This document shows positions 1 to 5,754 of a stretch of 8,410 nt of DNA, in pieces. The DNA is from Flectobacillus sp. GTDB taxonomy: Bacteria > Bacteroidota > Bacteroidia > Cytophagales > Spirosomataceae. Below the pieces are notes generated by a model. The model was given only the letters and a program-made list of their open reading frames with translations. It was not told where the DNA came from and ran no database searches. Position 1 is the first letter of the stretch, and each line of letters begins with the position of its first letter. The stretch lies in contig JARXAV010000202.1 in NCBI GenBank assembly GCA_029865665.1, forward strand, positions 1-8,410, given 5' to 3'. A program made the position numbers and the translations under genes.

Positions 1-614
1 GTAGTGGTACTTTCTTGATTGGAGGTAGAATTGCCAAGAGCAAGTTCTTCAGACCACACTTTCTTCTTAGCCAGAAGTATATCTTCGATTAAAATACTTG
101 ATGGGCTGTAAATCAGTAGCTTATCTTGAACGATAAACGATAGGAGTGATTTTCCTTGAGGATTGATGATTTCAGAAATTTGTTGCCCTTCTGTTGTATG
201 AGAGATGATTCTGAAACCAGTTACTTTTGTTTTTAACGCATTTAGTTCTTCTAAAAAAGTATCGTCGCTTGATGTTAGGGGAAGGTAGGTAACGGTTTGT
301 AATTGCTCTTTTCCTAAGGGGAGAACCGCAAAATACATTTTTTTATTCTTAAAAAGTTCTTTGACCAATGATTCAGACAGTCCTAATTCATCAAATCGTT
401 TTATCTCTTCGTGGAGTCTTTCAAAAAGGGGAAGTTTAGCTAATATCGTGGACGCTTGAGAATCATGAAGTGCCTCATTGGTTTCGATAAGTACAAGTGT
501 ATTATCTGAAATGAAATCATTAATCATCGTTATCGATGATTTTGAATGATTATAAAACAGGTATCCTACAATTCCAATCAAGAAGGCAATAAGGAAGAGT
601 GAGGCTTTTTTCAT
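1..614 (-). CDS. Membrane-anchored protein of unknown function, C-terminus cut by window edge
   Basis: This is an open frame of 204 codons that starts with ATG at 614 and runs without a stop through the left window edge, so only the N-terminal part is present. Residues 4-21 are a hydrophobic stretch (LFLIAFLIGIVGYLFY) after MKKAS, which reads as a signal anchor or uncleaved signal peptide. There is no lipobox cysteine. The rest is soluble in character and would lie outside the inner membrane. It begins with a segment rich in small polar residues and NTLVLIETNEA, followed by a helical charged stretch around residues 65-92 and then alternating beta-like segments (MYFAVLPL, TVTYLPL, LLSFIVQDKLLIYSP). 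The 'VLIETNEA' segment near the N-terminus is faintly like DUF3352-type envelope proteins, but I do not recognise the gene and assign no function. It is separated from glf by a strong inverted repeat and has its own promoter, so it is probably an independent unit. Confidence 0.8.
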   Translation of the reverse strand, partial: MKKASLFLIAFLIGIVGYLFYNHSKSSITMINDFISDNTLVLIETNEALHDSQASTILAKLPLFERLHEEIKRFDELGLSESLVKELFKNKKMYFAVLPLGKEQLQTVTYLPLTSSDDTFLEELNALKTKVTGFRIISHTTEGQQISEIINPQGKSLLSFIVQDKLLIYSPSSILIEDILLAKKKVWSEELALGNSTSNQESTT

Positions 615-636
615 ACGGATAAGTGTTTTCAAAAAA

Positions 637-668
637 CAAACTTAGGTAATTTACGACTTTTTAACAAA
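637..668 (-). promoter_or_regulatory. Bacteroidota-type promoter for the gene starting at 614
   Basis: On the minus strand TTTG (668-665) is followed after 20 bp by TAAGTTTG (644-637). This matches the -33 TTTG / -7 TAnnTTTG pattern known from Bacteroides and Flavobacterium at a normal spacing. Transcription would begin near 631, giving a short leader of about 17 nt to the ATG at 614. The element lies downstream of the glf terminator, as expected for a new transcription unit. Confidence 0.65.
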
Positions 669-725
669 AACATTTTACTCGCTGTTTACCCTTTAGCTAA
701 ATTTTTATGAGATGCTAAAACGATA

Positions 726-764
726 ACACACGTTTTAGAGGGATAAAACCTTTAAAACGTGTGT
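726..764 (-). terminator. Rho-independent-like terminator after glf
   Basis: An inverted repeat has arms 726-741 and 749-764 with a 7-nt loop. The outer 12 bp (ACACACGTTTTA with TAAAACGTGTGT) are perfect, and the inner part continues with one mismatch (A opposite C on the minus-strand RNA). In the minus direction the hairpin starts 21 nt after the glf stop codon and is followed by TATCGTTTTAG, a short T-run five bases downstream of the stem. The plus side has no T-run, so termination of the glf transcript is the likely role. Confidence 0.7.
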
Positions 765-785
765 CGGATTAATACTCTTAATCAG

Positions 786-1901
786 TTAAGCAACTACACT
801 ACTGAATACTTTTTTGGTAGTAGCCAATGCTGAACCGATGACTTGGTGCATATCGTAGTACTTATATTCAGCTAAGCGTCCACCAAAGATTATTTGCTCT
901 TCTTGGTCTGCTAAAGCTTTGTATTGTCGGTAGGTTGCTGTATTTTTTTCATCGTTAATCGGATAATACGCTTCCATTCCACTTGTCCATTCGCATGGAT
1001 ATTCTTTCGTAACAACTGTTTTGGCTTGTGTTCCAAACTCAAAATGTTTGTGTTCGATGATACGAGTGTAAGGGATATGAGATTCGGTATAGTTCACAAC
1101 CGCATTTCCTTGAAAATTCGCTTGGTCTAGGGTTTCGTTCTCAAAACGTAAACTTCTATATTCTAATTTACCGAAACGATAATCGTAATACTCGTCAATA
1201 TGTCCTGTAAAAACAAGCGTCTCAGCCAAATTCATCCAAGATTCTTTATCCGCAAAGAAATCTACTGACGTTTTTACTTCAATACCTTGCAACAAGCCTT
1301 CTGTCAGTTTGTTATATCCGCCAATCGGGATGCCCTGATATTTATCGTTGAAGTAATTATTATCGAAGGTAAAACGTAGTGGAAGACGTTTGATGATAAA
1401 CGCAGGCAATTCTGTTGCCTTTCTACCCCATTGTTTTTCCGTATAACCTTTAATTAGTTTCTCGTAAATATCCGTTCCTACTAAAGAGATAGCTTGTTCT
1501 TCCAAGTTTTGAGGATCCGTAATACCAGATTCTGCCACTTGCTCATTGATTTTAGCTTGAGCTTCTTGTGGCGTTTTTACCTTCCATAATTGATAGAAGG
1601 TATTCATATTAAAGGGTAAATTATACAATTCGCCTGCATAATTTGCCAATGGCGAATTGGTATATCGGTTAAATTCTACGAACGAATTAACGTAGTCCCA
1701 AATGGTTTTGTCATTCGTATGGAAAATATGCGCTCCGTATTTATGAACGTTAATACCTTCTGTTTCTTCGCAATAAATGTTACCGCCTAAATGATTTCTT
1801 TTATCGATGACAAGGCATTTTTTGCCTTGTTTTGTTGCTTCATGAGCAAATACAGCCCCGAATAATCCAGCACCTACTATTAAATAATCGTATTGTTTCA
1901 T
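786..1901 (-). CDS. glf: UDP-galactopyranose mutase
   Basis: This is a flavoenzyme that converts UDP-galactopyranose to UDP-galactofuranose in the cytosol, supplying galactofuranose for surface polysaccharides. At 371 residues it has the full length of bacterial Glf proteins. The N-terminal dinucleotide-binding motif GAGLFG is at residues 10-15, followed by an acidic strand end (VIDKR) and LGGN (38-41). The family signatures KYGAHIFHT (54-62), KGYTEKQWGR (151-160) and KRLPLRF (171-177) are present, as are YTR with R280, EYP (300-302), YYPI (312-315) and the C-terminal GGRLAEYKYYDMHQVIGSAL (340-359) that closes the FAD site. These include the conserved arginines that contact the UDP-sugar diphosphate. 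The ATG at 1901 places the FAD motif at the usual distance from the N-terminus. The gene lies 9 bp downstream of the GT2 gene and is probably cotranscribed with it. The identification is very secure; which glycan receives the sugar is unknown. Confidence 0.97.
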   Translation of the reverse strand: MKQYDYLIVGAGLFGAVFAHEATKQGKKCLVIDKRNHLGGNIYCEETEGINVHKYGAHIFHTNDKTIWDYVNSFVEFNRYTNSPLANYAGELYNLPFNMNTFYQLWKVKTPQEAQAKINEQVAESGITDPQNLEEQAISLVGTDIYEKLIKGYTEKQWGRKATELPAFIIKRLPLRFTFDNNYFNDKYQGIPIGGYNKLTEGLLQGIEVKTSVDFFADKESWMNLAETLVFTGHIDEYYDYRFGKLEYRSLRFENETLDQANFQGNAVVNYTESHIPYTRIIEHKHFEFGTQAKTVVTKEYPCEWTSGMEAYYPINDEKNTATYRQYKALADQEEQIIFGGRLAEYKYYDMHQVIGSALATTKKVFSSVVA

Positions 1902-1910
1902 CCGTCTTGA

Positions 1911-2651
1911 CTAGCGTAAATTTTTAATTTTATTGTTCAATTCCCAACGGAAGTTTACTAACTCCTTGAAACTCTGCCAACATACTTTCAAGAGTTTCAT
2001 TTTTTGAATAGAAACTTCACCCGTAGCACGTTCTTTGTGAACGATTGGGATATTGAATAATTCTTGTCCTGATTTTTTCGCCATAATTGCCAAGAAAATA
2101 TTCGGAGCAAATGGAACTGGGTTTGGCAGTTGTGCTAATAATTTTTTCAAGAAAGAACCTTTGATTAAACGGAAAGGAATGTTTGAGTCCATGATGAATG
2201 TGCCATAAACAAAGAACATACTATAACGTAATACTCGTGTGATGAACAAACGGAAAATAGCATCGTGGCGAATTTGGCGGTGTCCTAAAATGAAGTCAGA
2301 TTCTGTACGTTTAGCCCATAGTTTTTTTACATCTTCAGGAATAAATTGATCATCTGAATCCGTTTGGAATACATATTCAGCTCCAATTTCAACAGCTTTA
2401 CGGTAGGCATGTACAACAGCGTTACCATGTCCGCCATTCGGTTGGTGTACGACCACTAACTTTGGATATTGACTTGCTAAACCATCCAAAATTTTACCAG
2501 TACTATCTTTAGATCCATCGTTCACAACGATTAATCGGGTATCTTCTCCTGCAAACTCAGCGTCTAAAAGGTTTGACCAAATTTTTACTACGTCAGCCAT
2601 GCACTCTTCTTCGTTGTAAGCAGGCATGACGATGGCTAATTTAATGCTCAT
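1911..2651 (-). CDS. GT2 glycosyltransferase, polyprenyl-phosphate sugar synthase type
   Basis: This 246-residue GT-A fold glycosyltransferase resembles the DPM1/GtrB branch of family GT2, whose members usually move a sugar from a nucleotide sugar to polyprenyl phosphate on the cytoplasmic face. Visible motifs in order are PAYNEE (10-15), VNDGSKDST (43-51), the GNA segment (GGHGNAVVHAYRKAV, 73-87), QTDSDDQF (96-103) with the metal-binding aspartates, GHR (123-125), DSNIPFRL (155-162, like the D-NSGFRL motif of DPM1 relatives) and KERATGEVSI (206-215). It lacks the C-terminal transmembrane pair of GtrB. A hydrophobic patch around 140-152 and a basic C-terminus could give peripheral membrane contact. 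ATG at 2651 is the natural start because the catalytic domain begins at once. It is the first gene after a 309-bp gap and lies 9 bp before glf. The sugar cannot be read from the sequence: UDP-Galf, UDP-Glc and GDP-Man are all possible. Direct transfer to a glycan or lipid acceptor is the main alternative. Confidence 0.88.
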   Translation of the reverse strand: MSIKLAIVMPAYNEEECMADVVKIWSNLLDAEFAGEDTRLIVVNDGSKDSTGKILDGLASQYPKLVVVHQPNGGHGNAVVHAYRKAVEIGAEYVFQTDSDDQFIPEDVKKLWAKRTESDFILGHRQIRHDAIFRLFITRVLRYSMFFVYGTFIMDSNIPFRLIKGSFLKKLLAQLPNPVPFAPNIFLAIMAKKSGQELFNIPIVHKERATGEVSIQKMKLLKVCWQSFKELVNFRWELNNKIKNLR

Positions 2652-2676
2652 TAAATTGGATTTGTGGGGTAGTGAA

Positions 2677-2690
2677 GGAGTATTTACTCC
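2677..2690. repeat. Palindrome GGAGTA-TT-TACTCC 26 bp before the GT2 start
   Basis: The arms GGAGTA (2677-2682) and TACTCC (2685-2690) are perfect inverted copies separated by 2 bp. As DNA this could be a protein-binding dyad. As minus-strand RNA it could form only a 4-bp GGAG/CTCC stem with a 6-nt loop, ending 25 nt ahead of the ATG at 2651. The function is unknown. Confidence 0.35.
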
Positions 2691-2821
2691 ATTTATTCTA
2701 TTGAAAGTAGCAGATTACTACCGTATTATTAGTCGATTTAGGACTTTCCAGTGAACCTCTTTAGTAGATGTAAACTGGGATTTTTCATAATTGACACTTA
2801 CTTATTTGGATCATGTCACGT

Positions 2822-2846
2822 TGAAATAAGTCTTTCTATTATTTCA
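2822..2846 (-). other. AT-rich hairpin in the predicted GT2-glf leader
   Basis: TGAAATAA (2822-2829) and TTATTTCA (2839-2846) are perfect 8-bp inverted copies around a 9-nt loop, extendable by a G-U pair. The hairpin would start about 12 nt after the predicted transcription start near 2858, so it could be a 5'-end stabilising stem. No T-run follows, so it is not an obvious terminator. Confidence 0.35.
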
Positions 2847-2864
2847 GTGCAAACATTTGCGTTG

Positions 2865-2897
2865 CAAAAATATGCAATTAACTTTTAATTATATCAA
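2865..2897 (-). promoter_or_regulatory. Candidate promoter for the GT2-glf pair
   Basis: On the minus strand TATTTTTG (2872-2865) fits the -7 TAnnTTTG pattern. TTG (2897-2895) lies 22 bp upstream, at the long end of acceptable spacing. A dyad TTGCA-N6-TGCAA (2862-2877) overlaps the -7 element. The predicted leader of about 200 nt is unusually long, which lowers confidence. Confidence 0.4.
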
Positions 2898-2922
2898 GCC
2901 AGTATCTAAAAATAATTATATC
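2886..2922. repeat. 10-bp direct repeat TAATTATATC, 27 bp apart
   Basis: TAATTATATC occurs at 2886-2895 and again at 2913-2922. One copy touches the -33 element of the candidate GT2-glf promoter and the other lies upstream, an arrangement that would suit an activator. Both copies are AT-only apart from the final C, so chance is a real alternative. Confidence 0.3.
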
Positions 2923-2960
2923 TTAATTTCCTCTTACAGAATCGTTTTAAAGTGAAAAAA

Positions 2961-4067
2961 CTAATACGTAAAATAACGTTTTAGTTGATTAACAGGTTTT
3001 TCGATTAGAAACCATGATAAACTCGCCAATATGAACGTAATTACAAAGTAGTAGCATAACTGAAAAGTAACTAGGCTTGTCAGGCTAGGCAGGTATTTTG
3101 CCAATTTAGCAAGTATTCTCAACGTTGGGTGTGTGGCAGGGGTATGATAAAAGTTATAGACAAAGTTATGATATAAATACAAGCCATAACTAATCTTACC
3201 AATATAACTGACTACCGCACTTTCTAGGATAGTCTTCATCACTCCTTGATAACCGATAACAGCTCTAAGAATCAGAAAGAAACAGAACATAGAAGCGACT
3301 AAACGTTCTAAGACTAAATTTCCGAAGTTATAGTGTCCATTTAATACGTGTTTAGTTAGAAAAATAACAAGTGCATACCCTATAAAACTAAGAGCTAGAT
3401 AGCTATTCTTGTTCAATTTTTCTAAGATAGTTTCTCGGTGATAGGTATGTAAATAAGCCATTAATCCTCCTAATCCAAAGGCATCTAAGCAAGTCGGCAT
3501 CGATACATATTGCACCATCCAATCGTTTCCGTGCCAGAAAAGAGCAATTCGTAGGGCTACCGATAAAATAATCATAACCAGAAAGGTCTTTAAGAATAAA
3601 CGTTTTGGTAGAAATAAAATCAAATAAGGGAAGAATAGATAATATTGCTCTTCTACTGCCAATGACCATAAATGGTCAATTACGCCCATCCAGCGTTGGT
3701 TGATAGCAATATACAAATTAGTGGCATATAGCATACACCAGCCTATTGTGTCTCTCACGGGAGGTACATCAAGGGCATAACATACAAAGATTGTCAAGAA
3801 GTAAATCGGGAAAATACGAATGCTTCTACGAATGATGAATTGCTTTACAGAAAACCAGTGACTACGTCCTTGTTGTTCGTCTTTGATTTTACTTTGGATG
3901 AGGATTCGGGTGATTAGGAAACCGCTCAGTACAAAGAACATGGTTACGCCCAAAGGCCCTAAAGGAAGGGTATTCCGTTCTGCTAACCAGTGGTCAACCA
4001 ACACTAAACTTACTGCTATGAAGCGAACGCCATCAAGTTGTGTGAAATATGTTTCTTTTTCCTTCAT
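2961..4067 (-). CDS. Acyltransferase-3 family membrane O-acyltransferase (OafA/YrhL type)
   Basis: This is a polytopic inner-membrane protein of a family that transfers acyl groups, commonly acetyl, to hydroxyls of surface glycans. At 368 residues it has the length of a stand-alone acyltransferase-3 domain without the extra SGNH domain of some relatives. Signatures are LDGVRFIAV (11-19), the conserved histidine H26 in the first helix (VDHW), FFVLSGFLIT (44-53), the basic motif RRSIRIFPIY (80-89), LWSLAVEEQYYLFFP (133-147), DAFGLGG (195-201), GKISYGLYLYH (290-300) and the terminal FLIEKPVNQ (353-361). About ten hydrophobic segments follow one another. ATG at 4067 directly precedes the first conserved motif. 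The gene starts 10 bp after the stop of the 556-aa membrane protein gene, so it is the third cistron of that unit. The likely role is O-acylation of the glycan assembled by its neighbours; the acyl group and acceptor are unknown. Confidence 0.93.
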   Translation of the reverse strand: MKEKETYFTQLDGVRFIAVSLVLVDHWLAERNTLPLGPLGVTMFFVLSGFLITRILIQSKIKDEQQGRSHWFSVKQFIIRRSIRIFPIYFLTIFVCYALDVPPVRDTIGWCMLYATNLYIAINQRWMGVIDHLWSLAVEEQYYLFFPYLILFLPKRLFLKTFLVMIILSVALRIALFWHGNDWMVQYVSMPTCLDAFGLGGLMAYLHTYHRETILEKLNKNSYLALSFIGYALVIFLTKHVLNGHYNFGNLVLERLVASMFCFFLILRAVIGYQGVMKTILESAVVSYIGKISYGLYLYHNFVYNFYHTPATHPTLRILAKLAKYLPSLTSLVTFQLCYYFVITFILASLSWFLIEKPVNQLKRYFTY

Positions 4068-4077
4068 TATGAATTTC

Positions 4078-5748
4078 TTACCAATTGGTTTTAATCGTTT
4101 TTTCTACTTTTGGTCGAGTGATTTGTACCGAATCTTGACAATTTAAAAGTTGTGTTTTTGTGCCTTCCTTAATGAGTAATCCGATGTGATACGTACCAGC
4201 TTCGAATTCATAATTGGCGATATGCCCTTCAAACTCTCCTATGAATAACTCTTGATTCAAAATGGCTTTTTTAAGGCTATTCTTTTTGGTATGCGTAGGG
4301 AACAAATAACTCCGTTTGATGGATTTGGCTACTACATATACGCCGTCATCGGCAGTTCTGAAATGATAGTTTCCTGTTCCTCTAACAATTAAATCACCCT
4401 GTTCTATAAAGCACTGGTTGAGCGTTGTAGTGGGTGTTTTACCAAAAGTAGGATGTAATAACTCAGGTAATAAGTAATCAAAAAACAACGGAGGGTTTTC
4501 ATATTTAAAACCTATCATTGTGGGCTTTTTACCCGAATAGTCTTCAAATGTCCAATTATATACGCTTGTGGTGAGTCCTTTTCTGTGGAAGTCAATACTT
4601 GCCATACTTTGCCAGAAACTCATAAAAAAGCAAACGATACTCAAGGGAAGCACCAGACCGAAGCTGATTCGTTGCAATGCCTTATTAAGTAAGCTCAAAG
4701 AACTAGCATAAAGTGTTATAATGAGCAAAACGCTATAAATTTTGTAGCGACTTGTTAAAATTGTGCTGAAACCATAGCCTACTAAGCGTGTCCAAGCAAC
4801 CATCACTGCCGAAAGAAGAATAAAAGTTAGCGTACACAAGATAAATACTTGCCAGTTAGCAGGGATTAACCAACGCTTTTCTTTCGGGCTAATGGGTAGG
4901 TTTTTAAGATAAACGAATAGGCTGAAACCTATTAAACACGCTCCTAATATGGCGGCTCTCATTACTCGATTCGTTAGCAGAACCTCCAGGTTCATATCGG
5001 CATAGCTTCCTGAAAAAGCAAAGAAGGCTTTGGTAAGATTTTTTAAGTCTGTTAAGCTTGCCATTGGAGTGGCAGGAGGTTTTTGATAATGTAAGAAATA
5101 AGCTGCTAACAAGCATCCAGCAAGAAGGCTAAACAAAGCGAGTTGTTTCCAATTACCTTTTAAAAGTAAAATACCCATCATTAAAAACAAGGCCACAAAA
5201 CCATTTCCACTTGTGAATACGCCAATACTTATGAGCATCATAGCTTTGGTAAAGTACTCTTTTTCAAGCGATAAGAAGGCGGCTAACACAAAGAAAATAA
5301 TTCCAAAATTTTGTACCGATGCCATTCCCCAGAAGGTATTTTCGTGGTGCAAGAAGGTGAATAATACCCACGGAATTGGTAATAAATAAACAAGCGAAAT
5401 ACCTCTATGCTTAAAATAGCGAGCAAAAATCCAGAGAATACCTAACAGAAAGACATTACCCATCCAGATTAAGGATTTGTAATTGATCGTTCCTTCGATG
5501 CTATAACTAAGTAGGAGTAATAGCCTTGTCAGTCCAATACGATGTTCGTTATGTTGAGCAAAAATAGCAGCTACTTTATCTGAAAAGTTATTGCTTGTGT
5601 AGTACTTCACAATGAACCCTTTTAGTCCATGGTCATCCACGTACGGAATATTAATTCCATAGTCAGCTATGTAAATGAAGTAACTCGCTATCGGGAAAAG
5701 AAAGCAGAGCAACCACGCTAATTTTACTATAAATGGCGTATTTTTCAC
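4078..5748 (-). CDS. Polytopic membrane protein, GT-C-like, with C-terminal soluble domain; function unknown
   Basis: This 556-residue protein has a hydrophobic region (about 1-380, roughly ten membrane segments) and a mostly soluble C-terminal part (about 385-556). Between the first two helices lies a polar loop with VDDH (37-40), then QHNEHRIGLTR (65-75). Further motifs are HHENTFWGMASVQNF (134-148), SGNGF (180-184) and SRYKIY (333-338). I recall this pattern (DD in the first loop, NEHR, E-N-x-x-W-G, GNG, SRY) from a widespread uncharacterised class of bacterial membrane proteins in polysaccharide loci. An acidic pair in the first external loop is the hallmark of GT-C glycosyltransferases, so a lipid-sugar-dependent glycosyltransferase is my best inference. 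The tail is beta-rich around 445-545. The start is GTG at 5748: an in-frame TAA at 5757-5755 lies just upstream and the next methionine is deep in the protein. The gene is 6 bp after the GT39-type gene and 10 bp before the acyltransferase gene. Confidence 0.8.
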   Translation of the reverse strand: MKNTPFIVKLAWLLCFLFPIASYFIYIADYGINIPYVDDHGLKGFIVKYYTSNNFSDKVAAIFAQHNEHRIGLTRLLLLLSYSIEGTINYKSLIWMGNVFLLGILWIFARYFKHRGISLVYLLPIPWVLFTFLHHENTFWGMASVQNFGIIFFVLAAFLSLEKEYFTKAMMLISIGVFTSGNGFVALFLMMGILLLKGNWKQLALFSLLAGCLLAAYFLHYQKPPATPMASLTDLKNLTKAFFAFSGSYADMNLEVLLTNRVMRAAILGACLIGFSLFVYLKNLPISPKEKRWLIPANWQVFILCTLTFILLSAVMVAWTRLVGYGFSTILTSRYKIYSVLLIITLYASSLSLLNKALQRISFGLVLPLSIVCFFMSFWQSMASIDFHRKGLTTSVYNWTFEDYSGKKPTMIGFKYENPPLFFDYLLPELLHPTFGKTPTTTLNQCFIEQGDLIVRGTGNYHFRTADDGVYVVAKSIKRSYLFPTHTKKNSLKKAILNQELFIGEFEGHIANYEFEAGTYHIGLLIKEGTKTQLLNCQDSVQITRPKVEKTIKTNW

Positions 5749-5754
5749 AGAATA

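Larger units (their letters stand above)
2652..2960 (-). other. 309-bp non-coding gap with possible leader and regulatory elements
   Basis: No convincing coding frame is present. The stretch is very AT-rich. In transcription order it holds a 10-bp direct repeat (2913-2922 and 2886-2895), a candidate promoter (2897-2865), dyads around the -7 and start point (TTGCA-N6-TGCAA at 2862-2877; GCAAA-CA-TTTGC at 2849-2860), an 8-bp hairpin (2846-2822) and a short palindrome (2690-2677) close to the GT2 start. I found no terminator for the acyltransferase gene, so read-through from upstream remains possible. If the promoter is real, the leader would be about 200 nt long. Confidence 0.5.

Noticed and set aside
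924..1130. Plus-strand open frame of 68 codons
   Set aside because: It lies inside glf on the opposite strand, shows no recognisable motif and has no promoter; glf is secure.
2748..2785. Plus-strand hairpin CCAGT / ACTGG followed by GATTTTT, terminator-like
   Set aside because: It has only a 5-bp stem with a 21-nt loop, and no plus-strand gene ends here.
2911..2960. Possible terminator directly behind the acyltransferase gene
   Set aside because: There is a T-rich start after the stop codon but no inverted repeat that could form a stem.
3403..3669. Minus-strand open frame of 88 codons
   Set aside because: It is a frame-shifted reading of the acyltransferase gene, whose main frame carries all the family motifs.
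3883..4146. Plus-strand open frame of 87 codons
   Set aside because: It is antisense to the 5' end of the acyltransferase gene and the end of its neighbour; no domain or start signal is visible.
4904..5116. Minus-strand open frame of 70 codons
   Set aside because: It is an alternative frame within the 556-aa membrane protein gene with an unlikely composition.
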